A DNA stretch of 64,000 nucleotides from Anaerococcus provencensis (GCF_000312365.2 NZ_HG003687.1:47815-111814), one strand, 5' to 3'. Positions 7,058 to 17,935 are shown, counted from the stretch's first letter. A program made the numbers and translations. Notes: generated by a model from the letters alone, not told the origin.

Positions 7058-7444
7058 CTAGGCTAGTTTATTTAGGCTGTAGGAAGCTACTTGTTCTTTG
7101 ATTTGGTCAAGAGTTGTATTTTCGTCTATGGTTACTGCAATTTCAACGCTTGATTCAACTAGGGGAGAACCAGCTAAGAGCACATTTTCCTTTAGCTCAT
7201 CGTCTAGCATATCATAGGCCATCTCACAGTTCATCATAGATGATCCGAGGTCAAAGAATACTACCACTCCATCTTCAGCAAGTCTAGTCATTTTTTCGTT
7301 GATTTCTTCAAAGTTTGAACCAAGTTCTCCATCTTCGGTCCCGCCAGAGTATTCGATATTGACATCACTTGCCATTTGACCTACTAATTCTTTTAGCCCT
7401 TCTGCTAATTTATGACTGTGGCTGGCTATTAGTATATTAATCAT
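7058..7444 (-). CDS. dhaM: Dihydroxyacetone kinase phosphotransfer subunit
   Basis: This 128-residue EIIA-mannose-type protein has the phospho-histidine at His9 (LIASHSHKLAEGL) and the DLGSS motif. It passes phosphate from the PTS protein HPr to the ADP bound on DhaL. It is the short, single-domain form without fused HPr or EI domains. I chose the ATG at 7444, which overlaps the dhaL stop (ATGATTAA) with GGAG seven bases upstream, rather than the longer reading from 7456. Confidence 0.92.
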   Translation of the reverse strand: MINILIASHSHKLAEGLKELVGQMASDVNIEYSGGTEDGELGSNFEEINEKMTRLAEDGVVVFFDLGSSMMNCEMAYDMLDDELKENVLLAGSPLVESSVEIAVTIDENTTLDQIKEQVASYSLNKLA

Positions 7445-8036
7445 TGATAGCTCCAAGAGTTTCTTTGACTAGGATATAAGAACTTGCTGCACCTGGGTCA
7501 ATGTGTCCAATAGATCTTTCTCCAACGTATGATGCACGGCCTTTTTTGGCCTTGATATCCTTGGTTTTTTCCATGGATTCTTCTGCTATTTTAATAACCT
7601 CATCAAAAGATTTGCCAGCATTTAGGGCTTCTGCAACTGGTTCTAGGACATCTACCATAGTTTTATCGCCAACTTCGGCCTTGCCTCTTTGCTTAACTCC
7701 ATCTACTCCAGCAGTAAATGCTTGGTTTAACTTTTCTCTTGTCAACTCATCTACATCCTTGAGACTTGCGGCAAATTTCATGAAGAATGAACCGTAAAGA
7801 GGGCCAGATGCCCCACCTACCTTGGATAGCAAAGTAGTAGCTACTTTGTTGAAAAGTGTCTTGTAATCATCAAAGTCAGCTTCTAGGGCTTCCTTAGTAA
7901 AGCCAAAGCCTTTGGCCATATTTACTCCGTGGTCGGCATCTCCTATAGACCTATCTAGGTCTGTTAGATAGTCCTTGTTGGCTATGATTTCATCTGCTGC
8001 TTGTAATATTAGTGTCTTTACATCATTAACTTGCAT
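7437..8036 (-). CDS. dhaL: Dihydroxyacetone kinase ADP-binding subunit
   Basis: This 199-residue DhaL has the three magnesium/ADP-coordinating aspartates Asp28, Asp33 and Asp35 (DRSIGDADHG) and the GGASGPLYG loop. Tightly bound ADP acts as a phosphate carrier from DhaM to dihydroxyacetone on DhaK. It starts five bases after dhaK and overlaps dhaM, so the three subunits are one translation-coupled operon. Confidence 0.95.
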   Translation of the reverse strand: MQVNDVKTLILQAADEIIANKDYLTDLDRSIGDADHGVNMAKGFGFTKEALEADFDDYKTLFNKVATTLLSKVGGASGPLYGSFFMKFAASLKDVDELTREKLNQAFTAGVDGVKQRGKAEVGDKTMVDVLEPVAEALNAGKSFDEVIKIAEESMEKTKDIKAKKGRASYVGERSIGHIDPGAASSYILVKETLGAIND

Positions 8037-8040
8037 ATAT

Positions 8041-9018
8041 TTATTTCCTTACTATGTCTATTTCTTGGTCTAGGAGGGCTAGTCTTTGGTCATCAACCTT
8101 GTATAGGGTGATGGAGAATCCAGCCATATCCATACTTGTCATAAAATTGCCTACATAGGTGCGAGCAACTTTTATATTTTTCTCAGCTAGGTAGTCAGCA
8201 ATGCTGTTGTTGATGACAAATAATTCCATCTCTGGTGTAGCTCCCATACCATTTACCATGAGGGCATATTGGCTATTTGTATCTGTCACTTCGACTAGGA
8301 GTCTATCGATCATTTCTTTTACTATTTCATCAGCTGATTTCATTTCTTCTTTTTGGATACCTTCTTCACCGTGGATTCCTATACCCATTTCGATTTCATT
8401 TTCTTCTAGGCTAAAGGATTCCTTGCTATCTGATGGGTTGGTACATGGTTTGCTTGCCATACCGATAGATTTGATATCTTCTACAATCTTATCAGCCATT
8501 TCCTTGATCTCGCTTAGGCTAGCTCCGTTTTCTGCCATAGCACCAAGAGTCTTGTGAACAAATATTGTTCCAGCAACTCCACGTCTGTCTTCCTTGTTTT
8601 CTACTACTATATCATCGTTGGTAATCACATAATCGACTTCTATATCTTCCATTTCAGCCATTTCCTTGGCCATCTCAAAGTTCATAACATCGCCTTGGTA
8701 ATTTTTTACTACCATGAAAACTCCCTTGCCAGAGTCAGCTCTTTTGATAGCTTCTAGGACTTGGTCTGGGGTAGGAGATGTGAAAACATCACCAGCTATG
8801 GCACAATCGAGCATACCCTTGCCAACATAACCAGCGTGAGCAGGTTCGTGACCAGAACCACCACCAGATATAAGACCAACTTTGCCAGCTACTGGTGCAT
8901 CTTTTCTAGCTATAACACTAGTGCCTTCGATTCTTACAATCTTTTCTGGATTTGCCTTTACCATTCCATCTAGCATTTGATCAATTATGTCTTCTGGCTT
9001 GTTTATAATCTTTTTCAT
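8041..9018 (-). CDS. dhaK: Dihydroxyacetone kinase substrate-binding subunit
   Basis: This 325-residue DhaK has GSGHEPAHAGYVG near the N-terminus and the covalent substrate histidine His216 (GIGIHGEEG). It forms a hemiaminal with dihydroxyacetone, which is phosphorylated via DhaL and DhaM to enter glycolysis. It is the first gene of dhaKLM and is divergent from uvrB. No dhaS/dhaR regulator is seen nearby. Confidence 0.96.
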   Translation of the reverse strand: MKKIINKPEDIIDQMLDGMVKANPEKIVRIEGTSVIARKDAPVAGKVGLISGGGSGHEPAHAGYVGKGMLDCAIAGDVFTSPTPDQVLEAIKRADSGKGVFMVVKNYQGDVMNFEMAKEMAEMEDIEVDYVITNDDIVVENKEDRRGVAGTIFVHKTLGAMAENGASLSEIKEMADKIVEDIKSIGMASKPCTNPSDSKESFSLEENEIEMGIGIHGEEGIQKEEMKSADEIVKEMIDRLLVEVTDTNSQYALMVNGMGATPEMELFVINNSIADYLAEKNIKVARTYVGNFMTSMDMAGFSITLYKVDDQRLALLDQEIDIVRK

Positions 9019-9134
9019 ACTTACCTCCGATTATAATATTCTTTCTATGATATATACCCATCATGGCAGATATTAATGATTGAAATATTATGGTTTTCGC
9101 AGTATATTTATGGATATGATAATAGTAAAACAAA

Positions 9135-9151
9135 GGTCAAAGTAAGTCAAA
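9135..9151 (+). promoter_or_regulatory. CtsR-like operator upstream of uvrBA
   Basis: GGTCAAA-GTA-AGTCAAA is a direct heptad repeat with 3-base spacing, as in operators of the heat-shock repressor CtsR. It lies about 45 bases before the uvrB start, upstream of a TATAAA-like box (9175-9180). CtsR itself is not in the window. Confidence 0.5.
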
Positions 9152-9196
9152 AACTTTGGCTTTTTCATTGATATATTATAAAGAAAGGATTAATCT

Positions 9197-11164
9197 TTGA
9201 ACAAATTTAAGATAAATTCCGAATACAAACCAAAAGGTGACCAGCCCGAGGCTATTGCTAGTCTTGCCAAGGGACTCAAGGAGGGCAAAAAGCACCAAAT
9301 CCTCCGTGGAGTTACAGGTTCAGGTAAGACTTTTACCATGGCAAATATAATAGAAGAGGTCCAAAGACCAACTCTGATTCTTGCCCACAACAAGACCTTG
9401 GCCTACCAGCTGTTTACAGAGTTTAAGGAGTTTTTCCCAGACAATGCTGTGGAATACTTCGTGTCCTACTATGACTACTACCAACCAGAAGCCTATGTAG
9501 CTGCAACTGATACCTATATTGCCAAGGACTCATCAATCAACGATGAGATCGACAAGATGCGCCACTCTGCGACTATGGCTCTTTTTGAGAGAAGAGATGT
9601 CATCATTGTGGCATCTGTTTCTTGTATCTATGGTCTGGGTGACCCTATTGACTACAAGGAACTTGTGGTTTCCCTAAGACCAAACCAAGAGATTGCCCCA
9701 GAGGAGGTAATGAGAAAACTTATAGATGTCCAATATGTGAGAAATGACATTGACTTTGACCGCGGGACTTTCAGACGTCGCGGGGATATACTAGACATTT
9801 TCCCAGCAGGTTTTGACCAGAAGGCCATTAGAATTGAGTTTTTTGGGGATGAGATAGAAGAAATATCTGAGTTTGATTCCCTTACTGGCAAGGTAACAGC
9901 AAAGCTTAGCCACGCCTACATTTACCCAGCCAGTCACTATGCAACAACTAGCGAAAAGACAGAACGTGCTATAGTTACCATAGAAGAAGAGCTTGATGAA
10001 AGACTTGCAGAACTTAATAGTCAAAACAAACTTCTAGAAGCTCAAAGGCTAGAACAAAGAACTCGCTATGATATAGAAATGCTAAAGGAAATTGGTTTTT
10101 GTTCAGGTATAGAAAACTACTCTAGACACCTAAGCCAAAGAGCACCAGGTTCTAGGCCATATACCTTGATTGACTACTTTCCAAAGGACTTTGTCCTCAT
10201 GGTTGACGAATCCCACGTATCCATCCCACAAGTAGGGGGCATGTATGAGGGTGATAGGTCCAGAAAGCAAAACTTAGTTGACTATGGTTTTAGACTTCCA
10301 TCAGCTCTTGACAATAGACCTTTGAAATTCCATGAATTTGAAGGCTTAATCGACCAAGCAATCTATGTTTCAGCGACCCCAGGTCCTTATGAAATGGATA
10401 AGACTGGTGGGGAAATGGTTGACCAAATCATCCGTCCAACAGGTCTGCTTGACCCACTTGTAGAAGTACGTCCTACAGAAAATCAAATCGACGACCTCAT
10501 GGAAGAAATCAACAAGACCACAGAAAAGGGCGACAGGACCTTGGTTACAACTTTGACCAAGAAAATGGCAGAAGATTTGACAACCTATCTAACCCAAAAT
10601 GGGGTAAAGGTAAAATACCTTCATTCAGACATCAAAACCATAGAAAGATCTGAGATTATAAGAGAGCTTAGACTGGGAGAATTTGACGTCTTAGTTGGTA
10701 TCAACCTCCTTCGTGAGGGTCTAGATATACCAGAAGTTAGCCTTATAGCCATACTTGATGCTGACAAGGAAGGCTTCCTAAGGTCAGAGAGGTCTTTGAT
10801 ACAAACAATCGGTCGTGCTGCTAGAAATAGCGAAGGCCATGTAATTTTATATGGAGATTCTATAACCAAGTCTATGAAAATTGCCATGGATGAGACCAGC
10901 CGTCGCCGTGAAATACAGATGGCCTTTAACGAAGAGCATGGCATAATACCTACAACAATCAGGAAAAATATCGGCGAAATGATTCAAATTACCAAAGAAA
11001 CCAAGGAAGAAGAAATAGAAGAATTTAGCCGTGACGATATAGATACAATTTTAATCAACCTTGAAAGTCAAATGTACAAGGCAGCTGAAGAGCTTGACTT
11101 TGAGCGTGCTGCTAACATTCGTGATCAAATCAAGTCTATGAAAGAAAATTTCCAAGGAGCATAA
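9197..11164 (+). CDS. uvrB: Excinuclease ABC subunit B
   Basis: This 655-residue UvrB is the damage-verifying helicase-like subunit of nucleotide excision repair. It has the Walker A motif [10 protein letters not shown] near residue 38, the beta-hairpin [10 protein letters not shown], the helicase motif QTIGRAARN, and a C-terminal UVR coiled coil that recruits UvrC. It starts at TTG 9197 after AAGAAAGGAT. uvrA follows after one base, so the two are co-expressed. Confidence 0.97.
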   Translation: MNKFKINSEYKPKGDQPEAIASLAKGLKEGKKHQILRGVTGSGKTFTMANIIEEVQRPTLILAHNKTLAYQLFTEFKEFFPDNAVEYFVSYYDYYQPEAYVAATDTYIAKDSSINDEIDKMRHSATMALFERRDVIIVASVSCIYGLGDPIDYKELVVSLRPNQEIAPEEVMRKLIDVQYVRNDIDFDRGTFRRRGDILDIFPAGFDQKAIRIEFFGDEIEEISEFDSLTGKVTAKLSHAYIYPASHYATTSEKTERAIVTIEEELDERLAELNSQNKLLEAQRLEQRTRYDIEMLKEIGFCSGIENYSRHLSQRAPGSRPYTLIDYFPKDFVLMVDESHVSIPQVGGMYEGDRSRKQNLVDYGFRLPSALDNRPLKFHEFEGLIDQAIYVSATPGPYEMDKTGGEMVDQIIRPTGLLDPLVEVRPTENQIDDLMEEINKTTEKGDRTLVTTLTKKMAEDLTTYLTQNGVKVKYLHSDIKTIERSEIIRELRLGEFDVLVGINLLREGLDIPEVSLIAILDADKEGFLRSERSLIQTIGRAARNSEGHVILYGDSITKSMKIAMDETSRRREIQMAFNEEHGIIPTTIRKNIGEMIQITKETKEEEIEEFSRDDIDTILINLESQMYKAAEELDFERAANIRDQIKSMKENFQGA

Positions 11165-11165
11165 A

Positions 11166-13985
11166 TTGACAGAACACGACATAGTTATAAAGGGTGCTCG
11201 CACCAACAACTTAAAAAATGTCAACATTACTCTGCCACGCGATAATATGATAGTTTTTACTGGGCTTTCCGGATCTGGGAAGTCCACTTTGGCCTTTGAC
11301 ACAATTTATGCCGAAGGTCAGAGGCGCTATGTAGAAAGTCTATCATCCTACGCTAGGCAGTTTTTGGGCAATGTTGACAAGCCGGATGTGGATAGCATAG
11401 AAGGACTTTCCCCATCCATATCCATAGACCAAAAAACAACCAACAGGAACCCAAGATCAACCGTAGCAACAGTTACAGAAATATACGACTACTATAGACT
11501 GCTATATGCCAGGATTGGAGATGCCTACTGCCCAGTTTGTGGCAAGAAAATCGAGGCCCAATCCATAGACCAAATGGTAGACCACATCTTGGAATTGCCA
11601 GAGAAAACCCGTATACAAATCCTTGCCCCAATGATAAAGGGCAAAAAAGGTCAGCACAAAAAAGCCCTAGAAAATATCCAAAAACAAGGCTTTGTGAGAG
11701 TTGTCATAGATGGCGAGAAATACGACTTAGCTGAAGAGATTGAACTATCCAAAACCAAAAAACACGATATCTCAATTGTAGTAGATAGGATTGTAATCAA
11801 AGAAGGAATCAATGCTAGACTGACAGATTCCTTGGAAACTGCCCTAGGCCTTGCTGATGGCATGGTAATTATAGATGTTATTGACGGCGAGCCTTTTATG
11901 ATGAGTTCCAAGCTTGCCTGCCCAGATGGCCACGTGAGCCTGCCAGAGATTACACCAAATATGTTCTCTTTCAACGCACCAATAGGCATGTGCCCAGATT
12001 GTAACGGCCTAGGTTTTCACTTACAAATTGATCCAGAATTAGTAATCCCGCAGAAAAATCTTTCTATAGACGAGGGGGCCATTGATGCCTACGCTGGTTC
12101 TGCCAAGGGTTCATACTACTACGAGACCATCAAGGCCATAGCTGACCATTACTCTTTCCCAACTGACAAACCAATCAAAGATGCACCAAAAGAGATGATA
12201 GATGATATCCTTTATGGTACCGACTACGATCTAAACTTTGTCTTTGACTCCAGATTTTCTGGCAGAAAGAGATACAAGGGCAAATTTGAAGGGGCCATAA
12301 GAAACCTATCTGACAGGTACGAAAGGTCAAACTCTGACTCCCTCAGAAAGAGGATAGGAGAATTCATGGGCGAAGAAGAGTGCCACACCTGCCATGGAGA
12401 CAGGTTAAAACCAGAAGTCTTGGCCATCAAAATAAACGAGACAAACATATCAGACTTGACCAAACTTTCTGTAGAAAAATCTATAGAATTTTTTGATAAA
12501 CTAGAATTATCAGAGATGAAAGCAAAAATAGCTGAGCTTATCATCAAGGAAATAAAGGCTAGGCTAAAGTTTTTAAATGACGTAGGCCTTGGCTACCTTA
12601 CCCTAAGCCGAGCTGCTTCAACCCTTTCTGGAGGAGAAAGTCAGAGGATAAGACTTGCCACCCAGATTGGCTCAGGACTTGTAGGAGTATGCTATGTCCT
12701 AGACGAGCCATCAATCGGCCTCCACCAAAGGGACAACGACAAGCTAATCACTTCCCTAAGAAATCTCACAGATATAGGTAATACCCTAATTATAGTAGAA
12801 CACGACGAAGATACCATTCGCGAAGCCGACTATATAGTAGATATCGGTCCAAAGGCTGGTGTTCACGGGGGAGAAGTTGTGGCTAAGGGAAGTCTTGATG
12901 ACATTGTAAATGCCAAAAATTCTATAACAGGCGACTACCTATCCGGTAGAAAAGAAATCCCAGTCCCTCAAACAAGGAGAAAATCTGACAAATTTATAGA
13001 GATTAAGGGCGCCAGGGAGAATAACCTCAAGGACATAGATGTCAAAATCCCTGTAGGAGTCCTTACATCTGTGACAGGAGTATCGGGATCAGGTAAATCT
13101 TCACTGATAAATGAGATTTTATACAAGTCAGTCACAAGAAGGCTCAACAAAACCAAGATTCGCCCGGGCAAACACGACGATATCCTAGGTCTTGACCAAA
13201 TAGACAAGGTCATAGCCATCGACCAATCACCAATAGGTAGGACACCAAGGTCCAACCCTGCAACATACACCAAGGTCTTTGACAACATCCGAGATGTATT
13301 TGCCATGACCAACGAGGCCAAGATGAGGGGCTATGCCAAGGGCAGATTTTCCTTCAATGTAAAGGGTGGACGTTGTGAAGCCTGCAAGGGTGATGGTACA
13401 ATCAAAGTAGACATGATGTTCTTGCCAGATGTCTATGTGCCATGCGAAGTTTGCCACGGCAAGCGCTACAACCGCGAGACTCTAGAAGTCAAATACAAGG
13501 GCAAAGATATATCCCAAGTTTTGGATATGACAGTTGAAGAAGGCATAGAATTTTTTGAAAACCATGCACCAATTGTCAGAAAACTCCAAACCCTATACGA
13601 TGTAGGACTTGGCTATATCAAAATCGGCCAACCATCCACAGAGCTATCTGGTGGAGAGGCCCAAAGGGTTAAACTTGCCACAGAACTAGCAAAAGTTGGC
13701 ACAGGCCAGACCCTATATATACTCGATGAGCCAACTACAGGCCTACACATGGCCGATGTACACAAGCTAATAGAAGTCCTAAACCGACTAGTTGACCAAA
13801 ACAACACGGTAGTTGTCATAGAGCACAACCTAGATGTGATCAAAGTATCAGACTACATCGTAGACCTAGGACCAGAAGGTGGAGATGGTGGTGGTACTCT
13901 AGTAGGAGCTGGCACTCCAGAAGAGATAGCCAAAAACAAAAAATCATACACAGGCAAGTACCTAAAGAAAATTCTTAAAAAATAG
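11166..13985 (+). CDS. uvrA: Excinuclease ABC subunit A
   Basis: This 939-residue UvrA is the damage-recognition ATPase of nucleotide excision repair. It has two ABC modules: Walker A motifs GLSGSGKST and GVSGSGKSS, signature motifs [12 protein letters not shown] and [12 protein letters not shown], and zinc-binding CxxC pairs (CPVC, CPDC, CEAC, CEVC). Length and order are normal. It starts with TTG at 11166, directly after uvrB. Confidence 0.97.
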   Translation: MTEHDIVIKGARTNNLKNVNITLPRDNMIVFTGLSGSGKSTLAFDTIYAEGQRRYVESLSSYARQFLGNVDKPDVDSIEGLSPSISIDQKTTNRNPRSTVATVTEIYDYYRLLYARIGDAYCPVCGKKIEAQSIDQMVDHILELPEKTRIQILAPMIKGKKGQHKKALENIQKQGFVRVVIDGEKYDLAEEIELSKTKKHDISIVVDRIVIKEGINARLTDSLETALGLADGMVIIDVIDGEPFMMSSKLACPDGHVSLPEITPNMFSFNAPIGMCPDCNGLGFHLQIDPELVIPQKNLSIDEGAIDAYAGSAKGSYYYETIKAIADHYSFPTDKPIKDAPKEMIDDILYGTDYDLNFVFDSRFSGRKRYKGKFEGAIRNLSDRYERSNSDSLRKRIGEFMGEEECHTCHGDRLKPEVLAIKINETNISDLTKLSVEKSIEFFDKLELSEMKAKIAELIIKEIKARLKFLNDVGLGYLTLSRAASTLSGGESQRIRLATQIGSGLVGVCYVLDEPSIGLHQRDNDKLITSLRNLTDIGNTLIIVEHDEDTIREADYIVDIGPKAGVHGGEVVAKGSLDDIVNAKNSITGDYLSGRKEIPVPQTRRKSDKFIEIKGARENNLKDIDVKIPVGVLTSVTGVSGSGKSSLINEILYKSVTRRLNKTKIRPGKHDDILGLDQIDKVIAIDQSPIGRTPRSNPATYTKVFDNIRDVFAMTNEAKMRGYAKGRFSFNVKGGRCEACKGDGTIKVDMMFLPDVYVPCEVCHGKRYNRETLEVKYKGKDISQVLDMTVEEGIEFFENHAPIVRKLQTLYDVGLGYIKIGQPSTELSGGEAQRVKLATELAKVGTGQTLYILDEPTTGLHMADVHKLIEVLNRLVDQNNTVVVIEHNLDVIKVSDYIVDLGPEGGDGGGTLVGAGTPEEIAKNKKSYTGKYLKKILKK

Positions 13986-13994
13986 GAGAAGATA

Positions 13995-14261
13995 ATGGGA
14001 TTTGAAGATAAAAAAGACAACAAAGTAGACACAAGAAAGAACGGTAGACCAATAAGCTTCTCAACAGGAGATGGTCAAGATTTCTATATAGACCTACCAG
14101 AATCTATACCAGGTCAAGAGGACATGGCTACTGATGACAGTGCAGAAGTATCGGCAAAAGACCTAAGCAATAAGCTAAACAAAACAACAAATGAAATCAA
14201 AGATTTGCTAAAAAGCGTTGGTATAGATGATGTTTCAAAGATTTTAAATGAAGATAAATAA
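13995..14261 (+). CDS. Small acidic protein of unknown function
   Basis: This 88-residue polar protein follows uvrA by 9 bases with AGGAGA before its ATG. The N-terminal half is charged and probably disordered. The C-terminal 45 residues, beginning AEVSAKDLSNKL, look like two or three helices. No family is recognised. It may ride on the uvrBA transcript, which ends at the hairpin just downstream. Confidence 0.65.
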   Translation: MGFEDKKDNKVDTRKNGRPISFSTGDGQDFYIDLPESIPGQEDMATDDSAEVSAKDLSNKLNKTTNEIKDLLKSVGIDDVSKILNEDK

Positions 14262-14263
14262 TT

Positions 14264-14287
14264 AAGGCTGCTTCGGCAGTCTTTTTT
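14264..14287 (+). terminator. Terminator of the uvrBA operon
   Basis: AAGGCTGC-ttcg-GCAGTCTTTTTT. Confidence 0.9.
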
Positions 14288-14306
14288 AGTGCTTAAAAAA
14301 TAATTA

Positions 14307-14358
14307 TTGACAAGTACACTTGGCATATGTATAATTAAAATACCAAGTATACTTGTCA
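14307..14358 (+). promoter_or_regulatory. Promoter with paired operators
   Basis: TTGACA (14307-14312), a 17-base spacer and TATAAT (14330-14335) form a consensus promoter. TGACAAGTACACTTGG (14308-14323) and CCAAGTATACTTGTCA (14343-14358) are inverted repeats matching at 15 of 16 positions, and each half is itself near-palindromic. They bracket the core promoter, as for a self-repressing dimeric regulator such as the HTH protein two genes down. Confidence 0.75.
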
Positions 14359-14371
14359 AAAGGAGAAAAAT

Positions 14372-14689
14372 ATGAACAGAGAAGAAATACTGGCAAAAAG
14401 CAGAAAGGATTATGAGAAAAATGATGAATATTTAGTCGATGCTCTCACAAAAGCAGGTAAGATTTCAAGTCAAGTTGGCCTACTAGTTACAGCCATTATA
14501 GTGGCTGGAGATCAATTTGTCTTCAATACTTACAATTATGGAGCCCAAGCCATATACTTTGCTATTATGGGAACTATGGACATAGTTAGATATAAATATA
14601 TCAAAGAAAAGAAAGACCTAGTTTTAGGAATAATCTTTGCCATAGGCTCAGTACTTAGTCTCGTCGCGCATTTTAAGAGTTTTAACTAA
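14372..14689 (+). CDS. DUF6442-like membrane protein
   Basis: This 105-residue protein begins MNREEILAKSRKDYEKNDEY, a hallmark of the small DUF6442-type membrane proteins, followed by three hydrophobic segments (about residues 28-48, 52-67 and 82-100). The function is unknown. It precedes a Cro-like regulator by 14 bases; this pairing is common in Firmicutes and suggests co-regulation. Confidence 0.75.
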   Translation: MNREEILAKSRKDYEKNDEYLVDALTKAGKISSQVGLLVTAIIVAGDQFVFNTYNYGAQAIYFAIMGTMDIVRYKYIKEKKDLVLGIIFAIGSVLSLVAHFKSFN

Positions 14690-14703
14690 TAAAAGGTGCA
14701 CCT

Positions 14704-14910
14704 ATGAATGAAGAATTGATCCTAAAAAATAGACTAAAAGAAGTAAGAAAGGAAAAAGGATATTCCCAACAAAAGCTTGCCGATGAAGTTGGTGTTTCTA
14801 GAAATACCATAAGCTCAATAGAAACAGGTCAATTTAACCCGACTGCTAAGCTTGCTTTGATATTGTGCATAGCCTTAGATGAAAAATTTGAAGATTTATT
14901 TTATTTTTAG
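14704..14910 (+). CDS. Small XRE-family transcriptional regulator
   Basis: This 68-residue protein is almost entirely a Cro/CI helix-turn-helix (YSQQKLADEVGVSRNTISSIE), ending LDEKFEDLFYF as in YgzD-type regulators. It probably represses its own operon through the paired operators at 14308-14358. It has a good ribosome site (AAAAGGTGC). Confidence 0.88.
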   Translation: MNEELILKNRLKEVRKEKGYSQQKLADEVGVSRNTISSIETGQFNPTAKLALILCIALDEKFEDLFYF

Positions 14911-14999
14911 AAATATTGATTTATTTTGGGTAAAATTGTAAGAGAAGTATTAATTATTTATTGTAAATTATTAACTATGAAAGATAAAGGAGTAAAGCT

Positions 15000-15890
15000 A
15001 TGATTGAGATAAAAAATGTATCTAAATCTTTTGGCAAAGTCCAGGCTCTGGATGATGTTTCCTTTGAAGTAGAAAAGGGAGATGTCTTTGGTCTGATTGG
15101 CCAAAACGGAGCTGGCAAATCAACCCTGTTTCGTTCAATGATGAATTTCTTTGACGATTACAGTGGCGAGATTCTATATGATGGAAAACCAATGGCAAAA
15201 GTTCCCCTAGAAAAAATAGGATTTTTGCCAGAAGAAAGGTCTCTTTCACCAAAAAAGACCATAGAAGAGGAAATCCGCTACTTTGCAAGACTAAACCAAA
15301 TGGATAATATCCCAAAGGAAACCATACAAAAGTGGTTTGATAGATTTGAAATCAAGGGCAATCTTACAGACAAGATCAAATCCCTATCAAAGGGTAACCA
15401 ACAAAAAGTCCAACTCTTGGCAGCAGTCATCTACCAACCAGAATTTGTAATCCTAGATGAACCACTTTCAGGCCTTGACCCATACAATATCAGGCTCTTG
15501 GAAGAAATCATCAAAGAACTAAACTCCATGGGCATGACCATACTATTCTCATCCCACAACATGGAAAACGTGGAAGCCCTCTGCAACAAACTTGTCATGC
15601 TAAAAAACGGCAAAGTTGTCCTAAATGGCACTCCAGCGGAGATTAGAAACACTTATCCAAGAGAAGAAATCTTGGTAGAAACAGATAGGGACTTGCTACC
15701 ACTTATAGATGGCAAGGTCAAATCCTACACCAAAAATGGCAATATCTGGAAACTTTACCTAAACGACCAAAACGATAGTAGAGAAATCTATGAAACAATC
15801 AAAAATAATATAGGTTTTGTTAGCCAATTTAGCCAAGCTGCTCCTACACTAAATGAGATCTTTGCAAAGGTGGTGGAAAGTCATGAATAG
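15000..15890 (+). CDS. ABC transporter ATP-binding protein (NatA/YhaQ type)
   Basis: This 296-residue ATPase has Walker A (GQNGAGKST, about residue 37), a signature LSKGNQQKVQL, Walker B FVILDEPLSGLDP and a C-terminal extension of about 80 residues typical of ABC-2 exporters of the YhaQ/NatA kind. It pairs with the permease whose ATG overlaps its stop codon. The substrate is unknown; sodium, antibiotic or lipid export are options in the family. Confidence 0.93.
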   Translation: MIEIKNVSKSFGKVQALDDVSFEVEKGDVFGLIGQNGAGKSTLFRSMMNFFDDYSGEILYDGKPMAKVPLEKIGFLPEERSLSPKKTIEEEIRYFARLNQMDNIPKETIQKWFDRFEIKGNLTDKIKSLSKGNQQKVQLLAAVIYQPEFVILDEPLSGLDPYNIRLLEEIIKELNSMGMTILFSSHNMENVEALCNKLVMLKNGKVVLNGTPAEIRNTYPREEILVETDRDLLPLIDGKVKSYTKNGNIWKLYLNDQNDSREIYETIKNNIGFVSQFSQAAPTLNEIFAKVVESHE

Positions 15891-17058
15891 AATGAAAATT
15901 GTAGCCCAAGATACTTTGATGAAACAAATCAAATCAGGTTCTTTCTGGTTTATGATTTTATTCCCAATCATAATGATGGGCATATCTATGGCCATTGGCT
16001 ATTTTGCAAATAGCTCTGGCAATGACATGGCAGTCATAGCAGATGAGAGCATAGCACCATACTTTGAAAATAACCCAGACTATGATTTTAGGCTTATAAG
16101 TGAAGATGAACTTGATAAGCTCTTGGACGATAAGGAAATCTCATCCTATGCAAAAGTCAAAAACGACAATGGCCAAATCACCGCTGATTATATGTCAGGC
16201 TCATCATCAATGGGCCAAAAACTAACCCTACAAAGTATCCTAGGCCAAATACAAAATGATATAAACGCCCAAAAGGCAGACCTGAACCAAGAACAGATAA
16301 AGGCCCTTGGAAAGACTCCAGTAATCAATGAAATCAGCGATGAAAAAGAAGAAAATAGGTCAATGGGTATGATAATCTACTACATCTTCCTATTTTTGAT
16401 GTATATGATCTCAATCAGCTTCATAAATGTAGTCCTATCAGAAACAGCTACAGAAAAAGGAACAAAGATGATAGAATTCATCTTCTCATCAGTAAGACCT
16501 GGCGATTACTTTGCAGGCAAAATGACAGGCAACTTCATAGCAGTTCTCATACAAATGATGACCTATGTAATATTTGGAGTCATAGGATTTAACATAGCAA
16601 AGGCTAAGGGCATCCTAGATGGCTTGCCAATAAACCTAGCCATGGGTCCAAACTTTACCCCGATTTTGATAGAAATGATACTACTATTCCTCCTAGGAAT
16701 ATTCATCTTCCTAATAGCAGCAGGCATGCTAGGATCATTTGCAACAAAAGTAGAAGACGCCGGCAAAATGGGTTCACCACTAATATTTTTAATAGTAATC
16801 CTATTTTTCCTAGCCTTTAACCTAATGAATAGAGGAGACGTAATGGTAGGCAAAATCCTATCCTACGTACCATTCGCATCAACATTCTTCATGCCCCTAA
16901 GACTACTAAACGGCTACGCCACAATAGCACAGGGAGCTATATCAGTAGTAATACTTATAATATCAATACTATTGATGTACAAATTTGGAGAAAAAGTTTA
17001 TAAGAAGAATATACTAAACTATTCAACAGATGGTTTTTTCAAAAGAAAAAAGAAATAA
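15883..17058 (+). CDS. ABC-2 type transporter permease
   Basis: This 391-residue integral membrane protein has an N-terminal helix, an extracytoplasmic domain of about 140 residues and five to six further helices (about residues 165-375), the YhaP/NatB layout. The start at 15883 (MNRMKIVAQDTL) overlaps the stop of the ATPase gene and follows GGTGG; the longer open frame to 15853 lies inside the ATPase gene. It functions with the preceding ATPase. Confidence 0.9.
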   Translation: MNRMKIVAQDTLMKQIKSGSFWFMILFPIIMMGISMAIGYFANSSGNDMAVIADESIAPYFENNPDYDFRLISEDELDKLLDDKEISSYAKVKNDNGQITADYMSGSSSMGQKLTLQSILGQIQNDINAQKADLNQEQIKALGKTPVINEISDEKEENRSMGMIIYYIFLFLMYMISISFINVVLSETATEKGTKMIEFIFSSVRPGDYFAGKMTGNFIAVLIQMMTYVIFGVIGFNIAKAKGILDGLPINLAMGPNFTPILIEMILLFLLGIFIFLIAAGMLGSFATKVEDAGKMGSPLIFLIVILFFLAFNLMNRGDVMVGKILSYVPFASTFFMPLRLLNGYATIAQGAISVVILIISILLMYKFGEKVYKKNILNYSTDGFFKRKKK

Positions 17059-17089
17059 AAAGTTTTTATAAAAAACTTTAAGAAAAAAT

Positions 17090-17115
17090 GGAGCATATCT
17101 TGCTCCTTTTTTTTT
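17090..17115 (+). terminator. Terminator of the ABC operon
   Basis: GGAGCA-tatct-TGCTCC is followed by nine T. A weaker AT hairpin precedes it at 17059-17080. Confidence 0.88.
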
Positions 17116-17162
17116 GATGAAATAAAAGTTTTATAAAAAAACATTTTTTGTATCAAGCAATT

Positions 17163-17841
17163 AATGTCTTTTATTTGATTATTATTTTTGGTTATAGCTT
17201 CGACCTAAGGGGGTAGGGTCGAGGGGTAGCGGAGACCCCTACGTCCCTTCCCCCTTACACCCCCCCCAAACCCTTTTTACCCCCACCGCCACTGCGTGGT
17301 GCGCAGAGCAGTAGAAGTTTGCTTCGCAAATTCTTTTGTTTTGACTGTTAATGCTACATACTACAAAAATGGTATTAACAAACCTGTCATCCTTGAGGGA
17401 GGTTCTTTCAAGAGCCGACCGAAGGATCTCCATAAGATTGGTTAGCCTATGGGATTCTTCAGTCGCTATCGCTTCTTCAGAATGACAAGTAGGAGGGTAC
17501 AAAACCGTGAGTATAGAGGAGGGAAAATTGTATTGTTTTCAAATCGTAGAATTTCGTTAAGAAATCGCACTGTTTGAGCGTAGCGAGTTTGCGATTTTAG
17601 AAATTCAAGATTTAGAAAACACCAATTTTTGTAGTCTATAATATGATTTCACCCTATAAAATCGCTAGAATTTGTATAGCAAATTCTTACAAGTTTCAGC
17701 ACCACGCAGTGGCCGTTTCGAGGGGGTAGCAGAAAGGGGGTATAAGGGGGAAAACCGGTTGGGGAGAATCGGAACTCCCCTGGGTTTTCCCCCTTAGGAC
17801 GAAGGGACAGCCTAAGTTTATAGATATAATATAAGACACTT
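17163..17841. repeat. Large nested-palindrome repeat element, copy 3
   Basis: The left end ATGTCTTTTATTTGATT pairs with the right end near AAGACACTTATT. The left arm is CGACCTAAGGGGGTAGGG; the right arm is the GGGGAAAACCGG/CTCCCCTGGG module. A REP-like pair (17381-17490) and the conserved core (17520-17640) lie between. The element fills most of the gap 17116-18011. Confidence 0.82.
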
Positions 17842-17887
17842 ATTCTTTAAATGATAATAAAAGAAACATATTTCTTTCCGTTTTCTT

Positions 17888-17935
17888 TATAAAGCTCCTT
17901 CGATCGGTCTTGAGAAGACCTCCATCTAGTATGAC
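17888..17935. repeat. REP-like repeat, right half
   Basis: CTCCTTCGATCGGTCTTGAG is followed by AGTATGACAG. It is a degenerate copy of the REP-like unit, outside element copy 3. Confidence 0.6.
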
